Source of the DNA: an uncultured Dokdonella sp.
GTDB taxonomy: Bacteria; Pseudomonadota; Gammaproteobacteria; Xanthomonadales; Rhodanobacteraceae
DNA length: 14,861 nt
Assembly: GCA_934526015.1 (NCBI GenBank)
Contig: CAKSZY010000041.1
Location: 1-14,861 of the forward strand
Direction: 5' to 3'
Shown here: positions 7,548 through 14,670 of the stretch, one piece after another
Layout of the letters: each line of letters starts with the position of its first letter
Position numbering within the stretch: position 1 is the first letter of the stretch
The notes under the pieces: generated by a model
Seen by the model: the letters and a program-made list of their open reading frames with translations, nothing else
What the model was told of the DNA's origin: nothing
Database searches by the model: none
Program-made: the position numbers and the translations under genes

Positions 7548-7679
7548 GGTTGCTTCCCAGGCGAGTGCGGCGCCCATGATCTTGCCAAATGGATGAGCGC
7601 GATGTGAACTGGCCGATCATCCGCCCGACTTTCCCGGCCCGGTTTTGCGGCGCCGGACGGGCAACGAACGGGAGCGGGC

Positions 7680-8465
7680 ATGCAGTTGATCGACATCGGC
7701 GCCAACCTCACCCATGAATCGTTCCGGCCCGATTTCGACGCCGTCCTCGCCCGCGCCGCCGCCCACGGCGTGGCGGCCATGATGGTGACCGGGGCCAGTG
7801 CCGCCGGCAGCCGCGCGGCCCTGCACCTGGCCGGCGCCCATCCCGGCGTGCTGTACGCCACCGCCGGCGTGCATCCCCACCATGCGATCGACTACGACGA
7901 CGCCACCGATGCCCTGCTGCGCGAGCTCGTCGGCAAGCCGGAGGTGCGCGCGGTCGGCGAGACCGGCCTCGACTACCACCGCAACTACTCGCCGCCGGCG
8001 GCCCAGATCGAGGCCTTCGAGCGTCAGCTGGAGATCGCCGCCGAGTGCGGCAAGCCGCTGTTCCTGCACCAGCGCGACGCGCATGCCGATTTCATGGCGA
8101 CGATGCGCCGCTTCGACGGCCGCCTCGGCAAGGCGGTCGTGCACTGCTTCACCGGCACGCGCGCCGAACTCGACGATTACCTCGACGCCGGCTGGCACAT
8201 CGGCATCACCGGCTGGCTCTGCGACGAGCGCCGCGGCACCCACCTGCGCGAACTCGTGCGCGACATTCCGGCCGACCGCCTGATGATCGAGACCGACGCG
8301 CCGTACCTGCTGCCGCGCAGCGTGCGCCCGCCGCCCTCGCACCGGCGCAACGAGCCGATGTACCTGCGCCACATCGTCGAGGAGCTGGCGCGCGACCGCG
8401 GCGAGCCGGTCGAAGTGACCGCCGCGGTGACCACCGCCACCGCGCGCGCGTTCTTCGGCCTCTGA
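7680..8465 (+). CDS. tatD: TatD-family metal-dependent deoxyribonuclease
   Basis: TatD is a cytosolic TIM-barrel metallonuclease with 3'-5' exonuclease activity, linked to DNA repair and DNA turnover. The 261-residue protein matches E. coli TatD in length and throughout. It begins DIGANLT, where related YcfH/YjjV proteins have HxH. It then has ATAGVHPHH (60-68), VGETGLDYHRNYS (with the metal-binding Glu), FLHQRDAH, VVHCFTGTR, HIGITGWLCDERRG and the C-terminal ETDAPYLLPR. The ATG at 7680 has GGAG five bases upstream. No tatABC genes are adjacent, and TatD is not required for Tat export. The 132-base gap to the divergent secreted-protein gene must hold both promoters, but I cannot identify them. 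Confidence 0.96.
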   Translation: MQLIDIGANLTHESFRPDFDAVLARAAAHGVAAMMVTGASAAGSRAALHLAGAHPGVLYATAGVHPHHAIDYDDATDALLRELVGKPEVRAVGETGLDYHRNYSPPAAQIEAFERQLEIAAECGKPLFLHQRDAHADFMATMRRFDGRLGKAVVHCFTGTRAELDDYLDAGWHIGITGWLCDERRGTHLRELVRDIPADRLMIETDAPYLLPRSVRPPPSHRRNEPMYLRHIVEELARDRGEPVEVTAAVTTATARAFFGL

Positions 8466-8485
8466 GCGGACGCACGCCCCCGGCT

Positions 8486-8504
8486 CGCCGTCGCCGGCGA
8501 TTTC
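8486..8504 (+). terminator. Possible weak terminator after tatD
   Basis: A short 5-bp stem (cgccg, loop tcgc, cggcg; 8486-8499) followed by attt lies 21 bases after the tatD stop. The stem is short and the T run is minimal, so it may be chance in such GC-rich DNA. Confidence 0.25.
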
Positions 8505-8573
8505 ACGAAACGCGTCACGGCCTGCGATCATCGCGATCGTCGGCACGCCCGCGACGTGCCAAGGTTGCAGGGT

Positions 8574-8628
8574 CGTCGGGCAAGGGGGTCCGGCGGCCCC
8601 GGTACGGTCCGCACAGGGATGCCCGACG
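8574..8628 (+). other. Possible structured 5' leader upstream of the protease gene
   Basis: Within the 234-base gap between tatD and the protease, cgtcgggca (8574-8582) pairs exactly with tgcccgacg (8620-8628). The pair encloses a smaller GC-rich hairpin in which gggg at 8585-8588 pairs with cccc at 8597-8600. If transcribed, this would form a branched RNA about 70 bases upstream of the start codon. It matches no riboswitch class that I recognise, and stems of this kind arise by chance more often at high GC. The rest of 8466-8699 shows no gene that I can support. Confidence 0.3.
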
Positions 8629-8699
8629 CCTCAGGTCGCATGCGCAAGCCGCACCGTTCCAGGTGGCCACGGCCACGGTCGCACTACGGGAGCCGCTCC

Positions 8700-11297
8700 A
8701 TGAAACACCATCACCTGTTTCGCATCGCCGTCGCGCTGCTGGCGGTCGTCCTTGCCGCGCCGGCCATGGTCGCCGAGGCGGCGCCGGTCAAGCACGATCC
8801 GGCCGCGGAATTCCGCATCGCCCAGGCCGCGGACGGGGTGCCGGTCCTGCTCGGGCCGCCGCTGCCGGTCGGCGAACTGATCGCGCGCCACCTGCAGGAC
8901 TGGAAGCCCGGCACGCCGTTGCGCTTCGCCGAAGCGTTTGCGCTCTCGGTCGATGCCGCGCGCAGCGGCCGCTGGATCGCGGTGGAAGACGGCATCGAGC
9001 GCTGGGAGCTGCGCATCCGCGTCCCGGAGGCGGTCTCGCTCAACCTCGGCTTCAAGCGCTTCGTCATGCCCAAGGGCGGCAGCCTGACGATCCATGCCGG
9101 CGACGATTCGGCGCAGATCCGCCCGTTCACCGAGGCCGACAACCGCGACCACCGCGAACTGTGGACGCCGCTGCTCGAGGGCGAGGAACTGCGCCTGGTC
9201 GTCGAGGTGCCGACGCAGCGTCGTGACTCGCTCGAACTCGAGATCGGTTCGGTCAACGCCGGCTTCACCGATTTCCGCAATCCGCTCGCCGTGCTGTCGG
9301 GCTCGTGCAACATCGACGTCGTCTGCCCGCAGGGCGACGCCTGGCGCGACCCGATCCGTTCGGTCGGCGCCTACTCGATCGGCGGCACGGACTACTGTTC
9401 GGGCGCGCTCGTCAACAACCTGCGCGGTGACCGCAAGTCGTACTTCCTCACCGCCAACCATTGTTCGATCTCGACCGGCAACCAGAATTCGGTGGTCATC
9501 TACTGGAACTACCAGAACTCGACCTGCCGTCCGCCGGGATCGGCGGCCAGCGGCGGCGCCGGCGACGGCAGCCGCGCGCAGTTCAGCAGCGGCGTCACCC
9601 TGCGCGCGAACTACGCGGCCTCCGATTTCACCCTCGTCGAGACCCAGGTGCCGGTCGACCCGGCCTTCAATCCCTATTGGTCCGGCCTCGATGCCGGCAC
9701 CGCGCTGGCCACCAGCACGGTCGGTATCCACCATCCCCGCGTCGAGGAAAAGCGCATCAGCTTTGCCCACGATCCGCTCACCGTGACCAGCTACCTCGGC
9801 ACCACCTCGCCCGGCAACGGCACCCACCTGCGCGTGTTCACCTGGCAGGAAGGCACCACCGAGGGCGGCTCGTCGGGTTCGCCGATCTACAACCCGGCCA
9901 ACCAGCGCATCGTCGGCCAGCTGCATGGCGGCTACGCCTCGTGCACCGACACGCGCTCGGACTGGTACGGCTGGACCAATGTCTCGTGGAACGGCGGCGG
10001 CAGCGCGGCGACCCAGCTCAAGGCCTGGCTCGATCCCGACAACACCGGCATCACCGGTTTCGACGGCCGCGGCCTGGCGCCGTTCACCCTGGCGGTCGAT
10101 CCGGCGAGTGTCGGCGTCTGCGCCACCGCCGGCAGCGTGGCGATCGACATCGACGTCGGTGCCGAGAGCGGATTCAGCGGCGATGTCACCCTCAGCGCGA
10201 GCGGCCAGCCGGCCGGCAGCACGCTGGCGTTCTCGATCAATCCGGTCAGCGCGCCCGGCAGTTCGGTGCTGACCGTCGGCAATCTCGCCGCGGCCACCGC
10301 CGGCTCGACGACCCTGCTGGTCACCGGCACCGCCGACGGCGAGAGCCTGTCGAGCCAGGTGCCGTTCGGTCTCAGCGTGGTCACGCCGGGTGCCGCCACG
10401 CCGGTGGCGCCGGCCAATGGTGCGATCGGCATCGGTTACACGCCGACCCTCAGCTGGACGGCCGGCAGCGCGGCGATGGAATACCGCATCGAGGTCGCGA
10501 CTGATGCCGGCTTCACCGACATCGTCATCGACCAGGTCGTCGCCGGCACCAGCTACACGTTCACTTCCGCGCTCGACCCCAACGTGGTGCATTACTGGCG
10601 CGTCGGTGCCAGCAACTACTGCGGCATCGCGCCGACCTCGGCGGTGTGGTCGTTCAAGACCGCAGTCGCGCCGGGCCAGTGCGACGACAGCCAGACCGAA
10701 GTGGAACTGTTTGCCGATGACGTCGAAGGCGGCACCAATGGCTGGACCACCACCGGCAGCGTCGCCTCGCAGACCTGGGCGCGCAGCACGGCACGGCCGG
10801 ATTCGGGCGCATATGCCTGGTTCGCGGCGAACCTCGCCGCGATCGGCGACCAGCGCCTGATCTCGCCGGCGATCGTGCTGCCGGCCGGGCACAGCCCGGT
10901 GACCCTGAGCTTCGATACCTGGCGGCAGATCGAACAGAGTACGGCCGCCTGCTTCGACGGCGGCATCCTCGAGGTGTCGAGCGACGGCGGCAGCACGTTC
11001 ACCCAGGTGGACGGCGCGAAGATCATTGCCGGCGGCGGTTACCGCGGCGCGGTGTCGTCGGGGTTCTCGAACCCGCTCGCCGGCCGCCAGGCCTGGTGCA
11101 GCGATCCCGCACGCCCCTACACCGACGGTGCGGTGCGCGTCGATCTTTCGGACTACGCCGGGCAGACCATCCAGCTGCGTTTCCGCCTCGGCACCGATTC
11201 CTCGGTGGCCAAGGAGGGCTGGTATGTCGACGACATCGCGGTGAAGGGCTGCACGACCGCGACCGACGCGATCTTCGCCGACGGCTTCGATCCCTGA
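8700..11297 (+). CDS. Secreted lysyl-endopeptidase-like serine protease with modular C-terminal extension
   Basis: The 865-residue preproprotein has a signal peptide (1-27), a propeptide-like region (about 28-198) and a chymotrypsin-fold domain (about 199-455) beginning SGSCNIDVVCP, as in Achromobacter/Lysobacter lysyl endopeptidase. The catalytic triad is visible: H254 in TANHC, D309 in ASDF and S392 in GGSSGSP. D421 in RSDWYG falls where the family's lysine-specificity Asp lies, so cleavage after lysine is likely but inferred. After it come an Ig-like segment (about 460-560), a fibronectin-III-like segment (about 566-655), a jelly-roll/MAM-like domain (about 668-851) and a terminal tail, DAIFADGFDP. 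The ATG at 8700 has GGGAG seven bases upstream and starts exactly at the signal peptide. Probably a monocistronic extracellular enzyme. Confidence 0.93.
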   Translation: MKHHHLFRIAVALLAVVLAAPAMVAEAAPVKHDPAAEFRIAQAADGVPVLLGPPLPVGELIARHLQDWKPGTPLRFAEAFALSVDAARSGRWIAVEDGIERWELRIRVPEAVSLNLGFKRFVMPKGGSLTIHAGDDSAQIRPFTEADNRDHRELWTPLLEGEELRLVVEVPTQRRDSLELEIGSVNAGFTDFRNPLAVLSGSCNIDVVCPQGDAWRDPIRSVGAYSIGGTDYCSGALVNNLRGDRKSYFLTANHCSISTGNQNSVVIYWNYQNSTCRPPGSAASGGAGDGSRAQFSSGVTLRANYAASDFTLVETQVPVDPAFNPYWSGLDAGTALATSTVGIHHPRVEEKRISFAHDPLTVTSYLGTTSPGNGTHLRVFTWQEGTTEGGSSGSPIYNPANQRIVGQLHGGYASCTDTRSDWYGWTNVSWNGGGSAATQLKAWLDPDNTGITGFDGRGLAPFTLAVDPASVGVCATAGSVAIDIDVGAESGFSGDVTLSASGQPAGSTLAFSINPVSAPGSSVLTVGNLAAATAGSTTLLVTGTADGESLSSQVPFGLSVVTPGAATPVAPANGAIGIGYTPTLSWTAGSAAMEYRIEVATDAGFTDIVIDQVVAGTSYTFTSALDPNVVHYWRVGASNYCGIAPTSAVWSFKTAVAPGQCDDSQTEVELFADDVEGGTNGWTTTGSVASQTWARSTARPDSGAYAWFAANLAAIGDQRLISPAIVLPAGHSPVTLSFDTWRQIEQSTAACFDGGILEVSSDGGSTFTQVDGAKIIAGGGYRGAVSSGFSNPLAGRQAWCSDPARPYTDGAVRVDLSDYAGQTIQLRFRLGTDSSVAKEGWYVDDIAVKGCTTATDAIFADGFDP

Positions 11298-11317
11298 GCC
11301 AGCGGATCGGCGGATGA

Positions 11318-11349
11318 GGCAAGGGGCGCTCAAGCGCCCCTTGCCGTTT
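11318..11349 (+). terminator. Strong intrinsic terminator of the protease gene
   Basis: The segment 11318-11329 (ggcaaggggcgc) pairs exactly with 11334-11345, leaving the tetraloop tcaa; the last T-A pair could also close. It is followed by gttt. It lies 20 bases after the protease stop and ends its transcript before the DUF6868-like gene. Confidence 0.85.
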
Positions 11350-11422
11350 GCGGCGGACGGCGGCAGTGCGGCGAACTTTCATCCAGACTGTGTGCGGCTT
11401 TCCTGCCGTCGCGGAGAACGGG

Positions 11423-11674
11423 ATGACTATCGAATGGCTGTGCCGCCTGCTGGGCTGGTCGCTGGCGCTCAACTACGCCGTGCTGATGCTGTGGTTCCTC
11501 GTGTTCGTGTTCGCCCGGCGCGGCCTGCAGCGCCTGCACGGCCGCTGGTTCCGGCTCGCCGACGACACCTTCGACGCGATCCACTACGGCGGCATGGCGG
11601 TCTACAAGATCGGCATCCTGTTGTTCAACCTGGTGCCGCTGCTGGCGCTGTGCCTGCTGCGCGGAAGCGGCTGA
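11423..11674 (+). CDS. Small two-helix membrane protein, DUF6868-like
   Basis: The 83-residue protein has two predicted membrane segments (about 9-30 and 58-79). Between them is a conserved cytoplasmic or periplasmic loop containing LHGRWFRL (38-45) and FDAIHYGGMAVYKIG (50-64). This pattern, with the N-terminal MTIEWLCRLLGW and the LFNLVPLLAL of the second helix, fits the uncharacterised DUF6868 family of small proteobacterial inner-membrane proteins; the assignment is from memory. The ATG at 11423 has GGAG six bases upstream and begins the conserved part; an upstream in-frame ATG at 11348 would add an unlikely arginine-rich lead and lies on the terminator's edge. No functional partner is evident nearby. 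Confidence 0.85.
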   Translation: MTIEWLCRLLGWSLALNYAVLMLWFLVFVFARRGLQRLHGRWFRLADDTFDAIHYGGMAVYKIGILLFNLVPLLALCLLRGSG

Positions 11675-11680
11675 GTCCGT

Positions 11681-11699
11681 CGGCCCGCTCGGCGGGCCG
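11681..11699. terminator. Hairpin between convergent genes, possible bidirectional terminator
   Basis: Bases 11681-11688 (cggcccgc) pair exactly with 11692-11699 around the 3-base loop tcg. It sits in the 42-base gap between the plus-strand DUF6868-like stop (11674) and the minus-strand App1-like stop (11717). It could serve both, but no T run follows on either strand. Confidence 0.5.
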
Positions 11700-11716
11700 G
11701 CCTGCCGTGCGCGGTT

Positions 11717-12781
11717 TCAGCGGGCGTCGTGGCGGTCGGTGCGCCAGTCCGCGGCGTCGGTGAACACCTGCCAGAGCGCCGGGGCGAGCCCGGCGAAGGT
11801 GCGGCGGTAGCGTTCCGCGTCGGCCGTTGTGCCGCCGACCTCGCGGATCGCGATGCCGACGACCTGTCCGGGATGCGCGCGGGCGAGATCGGCATAGATC
11901 TCCGGGTCGGCTTCGCCGGAATCGCCGACCAGCAGGAAGCGGCGTTGCGGGAAGTCGCGCAACAGGGCTTCGATCGCCGCCTGCTTGTGGCGGCGCGAAT
12001 CGCTGCGCCACAGGCGCGCCAGCGAAGTCGTCTCGCGCAGGTGCAGGCTGCCGGAGGGGAAGCCCTGCGTCTGCAGGAAACCCTCCAGCGCCGGCAACAA
12101 CTGCAGCGGACTCGCCGACACGTAGTGGAAGCGGGTCGACGCCGTGCCGGCGAGTTCGCGGTAGCGCACGGCCATGCCGGGCGCGGCCGCGAACGGCCGC
12201 AGGAAGGTGTTGAGCAGCAGCTCGCGGCGCTCGTGCACCTGCGAATGCTTGATCGTGTCGTCGATGTCGGAAACCACCGACAGGCCCGCGGCCGGCACAT
12301 GCAGGCTGCGGCCGGCGAGGCGGCGCGGGTCGCTGCCGGGCAGGACGACCTCGAAACCGATCCAGCCGCGGGCATCGGCGAGGGTGGCGGAAACCTCGAC
12401 CGCGGTGCGGCTGCGGCCCCCGTCGCGCGTGCGCGGCAAGTCGGCTTCGAGGCCGTCGGCGAAACGCACGCGCAGCACCTTGCCGCGTTCGGAGTCGACC
12501 CGGAACAACTGCGTGCGGGCGCGGAAGCGTGCGTGCTCCTCGGCCGACAAGCGCTCGAGATCGAGCTTCAGCCAGCGCGCGAACAGCGGCATCGCGCCGC
12601 GCCGCGGTTCGTGCTCGTGCACCCAGGCTTCGACCGGCACGCTCACGCGGCCGTCGTTGCCGGAGCGTGCCACGGTCGGCACGAACAGCACTTCCTCGTC
12701 GGGCTTGAGCGCACTGGCGAACAGCGGTGTCGTCAACAGCCCGAGCAGGCCGGCGAGGCCGGCATGCAGCGCGCGTTTCAT
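11717..12781 (-). CDS. App1-family (DUF2183) phosphatidate phosphatase-like protein, exported
   Basis: The 354-residue protein has a signal peptide (1-24) and a C-terminal HAD-like catalytic domain of the App1 type. All four HAD signatures are visible: DIDDT (172-176, the nucleophile and acid aspartates), YVSASP (220-225), the lysine in HKQAAI (K266), and VGDSGEADPEIY (285-296). Yeast App1 dephosphorylates phosphatidate to diacylglycerol; the bacterial substrate is inferred from that. The N-terminal region (about 28-165) is probably a beta-rich accessory domain. The ATG at 12781 overlaps the upstream glycosyltransferase stop (ATGA), with GAGG eight bases upstream, so the two form an operon. 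The signal peptide puts this enzyme outside the cytosol, whereas its operon partner looks cytosolic. Confidence 0.88.
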   Translation of the reverse strand: MKRALHAGLAGLLGLLTTPLFASALKPDEEVLFVPTVARSGNDGRVSVPVEAWVHEHEPRRGAMPLFARWLKLDLERLSAEEHARFRARTQLFRVDSERGKVLRVRFADGLEADLPRTRDGGRSRTAVEVSATLADARGWIGFEVVLPGSDPRRLAGRSLHVPAAGLSVVSDIDDTIKHSQVHERRELLLNTFLRPFAAAPGMAVRYRELAGTASTRFHYVSASPLQLLPALEGFLQTQGFPSGSLHLRETTSLARLWRSDSRRHKQAAIEALLRDFPQRRFLLVGDSGEADPEIYADLARAHPGQVVGIAIREVGGTTADAERYRRTFAGLAPALWQVFTDAADWRTDRHDAR

Positions 12782-13920
12782 GGACGGACCCTCGATGGCG
12801 GCGTCCGCAATCGCGCGCAGACGTGGGCGATCGCCTCGGCGGCCGCCTGCGGGCGGCGCAGGGCCAGGCAACGTTCGCGCATGCGCGCGGTCAGGGCGGG
12901 GTCGCCGAGGCAGCGGCGCAGGCGGTATTCGAGCGCGGTCGCATCGAGTGCGAGCAGGGCCGCGCCTTGTTCGAGCAGGTGGCCGGCATTGCGCTCCTCC
13001 TGGCCGGGAATCGGGGCGACGAGGATCATCGGCAGTCCACGCGCCAGGCATTCCGAGGTGCTGAGCCCTCCGGGCTTGGTGACCGCGATATCGGCGCAGG
13101 CCATGACGCGCTCGACCGTGGTGGTGAAGCCGAGCGGCAACAGCCGCTGCGGTGCGCGGGTGGCGAGCGCGCGCCAGGCCTCGAGCAAGGCCTGGTTGCG
13201 GCCGGCGAGGGCGACGATGCGGAAATCGGCGTCGATGCCGAGCAGGCGTTCGACCAGCTCCGCGCCGCCGCCGATGCCGGCGCCGCCGGTCATCACCAGC
13301 ACCGTCGTTTTTCCGTCGTCGAGGCCGAGCTCGGCGGCACAGGCGGCGCGATCGAGTCGTTCGCCGAACGCCGGCAGGATCGGAATGCCGGTGACCGCGA
13401 TGTCCGGCGCCACCGGCAACAGCGCACGCAGACGGAAGGCGACCTCGTCGTTGGCCACGCAGTAGCCGTCCAGGCCCTCGTGCACCCACAGCCGGTGCAG
13501 GTCGAAGTCGGTCACCTGCACGAACACCGGCGGCAGCGCATCGCCCCGCGCGCGGCGCCGCGCCAGCAGCTCGGCCGGCAGGAAATGCGTGCACAGGATC
13601 GCGTCGGGTGCGTATTCGTCGATGCAGTCGCGCAGGCCACGCGTGTTGACCCGCTCGACCGCCCGGCGCACGCGCGAGAACCAGGCATCGCGCGGCGCGC
13701 GGTCGGTCTTCTCGTACAGCCATGACCACAGGCGCGGTGCGCGTTCGACCAGGCGCAGGTAGAAATCGGCGTAGATCGCCTTGAAGCTGGCCGGCACGAG
13801 CTCGAGCACGTCGACATGGCGGGCCTCGACGCCGCTCGCGCCGGCGGCGGCGACCAGTGCCTGCGCCGCGCGCACATGGCCGGCGCCGGCGGAAACGCTG
13901 AGGACGAGGATTCGGGTCAA
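12778..13920 (-). CDS. MGDG-synthase/MurG-like GT-B glycosyltransferase (possible diacylglycerol glucosyl/galactosyltransferase)
   Basis: The 380-residue protein begins with the nucleotide-sugar transferase signature SVSAGAGHVRAAQAL (8-22), typical of the MGDG-synthase/UgtP family. Its C-terminal GT-28-like domain has TGGAGIGGG (211-219), the donor-binding KPGGLSTSECLARGLPMI (282-299) and PGQEERNAGHL (305-315). Members transfer a sugar from a UDP donor onto diacylglycerol or a related lipid at the membrane face. The length matches UgtP (about 380). The only start that fits the conserved N terminus is TTG at 13920 (TTG ACC CGA ATC); no ATG exists nearby and the ribosome binding site is weak. 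The acceptor is not proven. It overlaps the App1-like gene by 4 bp. Confidence 0.9.
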   Translation of the reverse strand: MTRILVLSVSAGAGHVRAAQALVAAAGASGVEARHVDVLELVPASFKAIYADFYLRLVERAPRLWSWLYEKTDRAPRDAWFSRVRRAVERVNTRGLRDCIDEYAPDAILCTHFLPAELLARRRARGDALPPVFVQVTDFDLHRLWVHEGLDGYCVANDEVAFRLRALLPVAPDIAVTGIPILPAFGERLDRAACAAELGLDDGKTTVLVMTGGAGIGGGAELVERLLGIDADFRIVALAGRNQALLEAWRALATRAPQRLLPLGFTTTVERVMACADIAVTKPGGLSTSECLARGLPMILVAPIPGQEERNAGHLLEQGAALLALDATALEYRLRRCLGDPALTARMRERCLALRRPQAAAEAIAHVCARLRTPPSRVRP

Positions 13921-13945
13921 GGGACAGGCTCGCGGCGGACGGCGC

Positions 13946-13954
13946 TTTATAGCA
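13946..13954 (-). promoter_or_regulatory. Candidate extended -10 promoter for the glycosyltransferase operon
   Basis: On the minus strand the sequence reads TGCTATAAA, an extended -10 (TGn followed by TATAAA), 25 bases upstream of the TTG start. It is the only AT-rich patch in this gap. No recognisable -35 box lies 16-18 bases upstream, which is tolerated by extended -10 promoters. The implied leader is about 20 bases. Confidence 0.4.
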
Positions 13955-13973
13955 GTCCGCCGGTGTGCGCTGC

Positions 13974-14032
13974 GCGGCCGCGGCCGCTCGACGCCGCTTC
14001 CTAACGGGTTCTGAACAACCGGCCGCGGCCGC
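13974..14032. repeat. Duplicated 12-bp palindrome in a divergent intergenic region
   Basis: GGCCGCGGCCGC occurs at 13976-13987, within the 14-bp perfect palindrome starting at 13974, and again at 14021-14032. The spacing is 45 bp. Both lie between the divergent glycosyltransferase and NlpC/P60 genes, a place where an operator could sit. The pure G/C composition makes chance or replication slippage equally likely. Confidence 0.4.
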
Positions 14033-14103
14033 ATCGGTAGAGTCGCCGCGCTGCGGACCTGGCGTCGCCGCACCTCCCCCACCTCCGACCGGTACCGCCG
14101 CGC

Positions 14104-14670
14104 ATGCCGACCCCCGACCTGCCCCGAATCGTCGTCGTCCTCGTGCTCGCGGTGGCCGGCCTCGCCTGCAGCGGCCGTGCCGCGGCCACCACGCCTTCAA
14201 GCTGGCAGTCCGACCCGTCGATCGCCGGCGTCGTCATGCCGGTCCCGCAGGTCGCCGACGACCCGGCGACGGCCGGGCCGCGTGCGCTGCTGACATCGCT
14301 GGCGAACGACCTGCGCGACATCCGCTACCGCCGCGGCGGGCGCGAGCCGGCGACCGGCTTCGACTGCAGCGGCTTCGTGCGCTACGTGTTCCGGCACAGT
14401 CTCGACGTCGAACTGCCGGCCAGCTCGGCGGCACAGTTCCTCGCCGGCTTGCGCATCGACCGCGACCAGCTCGAAGAGGGCGACCTGGTGTTCTTCCGCA
14501 CCGAGGGCAAGCGCGTCTCGCACGTCGGCATCTACCTCGGCGACGGTCGTTTCATCCACGCTCCCTCGAGCGGCAAGCGCGTCAGCGTGAGCCACCTTGC
14601 CGAGAAGTACTGGGCAAGACGCTATGCGGGCGCGAAGCGGCCCGAGGTGCTTGCTGCAGCGAGGGGTTAG
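14104..14670 (+). CDS. Exported NlpC/P60-family peptidoglycan hydrolase
   Basis: The 188-residue protein has an N-terminal signal sequence (about 1-28) and one NlpC/P60 domain (about 62-175). The catalytic cysteine is in TGFDCSGFVRYVF (C88). H140 in SHVGIYLGDG and H152 in RFIHAPSSG complete the expected Cys-His-His set, and EEGDLVFF (124-131) is the usual strand before it. Such enzymes cut within peptide stems or cross-links of peptidoglycan in the periplasm. GLACS (19-23) only loosely resembles a lipobox, so cleavage by signal peptidase I after the RAAA stretch is preferred. The ATG at 14104 lacks a Shine-Dalgarno. The last two codons and the TAG stop lie inside the G-rich repeat that follows, so the C-terminal end may have been reshaped by that insertion. 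Confidence 0.92.
   Translation: MPTPDLPRIVVVLVLAVAGLACSGRAAATTPSSWQSDPSIAGVVMPVPQVADDPATAGPRALLTSLANDLRDIRYRRGGREPATGFDCSGFVRYVFRHSLDVELPASSAAQFLAGLRIDRDQLEEGDLVFFRTEGKRVSHVGIYLGDGRFIHAPSSGKRVSVSHLAEKYWARRYAGAKRPEVLAAARG

Noticed and set aside
3786..7607. A 1273-codon plus-strand open frame opposite hrpB and the secreted-protein gene
   Set aside because: It is antisense to two well-supported genes, has arginine-, glycine- and alanine-rich low-information sequence, and shows no domain; long open antisense frames are expected at this GC content.
8466..8699. A cyclic-di-GMP or other known riboswitch upstream of the protease
   Set aside because: The stem pattern is present but the conserved loop sequences of known classes are not recognisable.
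8631..11333. A 900-codon minus-strand open frame opposite the protease
   Set aside because: The plus strand encodes an intact protease with signal peptide and catalytic triad; the antisense frame has compositionally biased sequence without motifs.
14104..14170. Lipoprotein signal on the NlpC/P60 protein
   Set aside because: GLAC lacks the Leu/Val at position -3 of a standard lipobox, and a signal peptidase I site follows at the RAAA stretch.
12782..14200. Upstream extension of the App1-like frame across the glycosyltransferase
   Set aside because: A signal peptide begins precisely at ATG 12781 and the overlapping frame encodes a complete glycosyltransferase.
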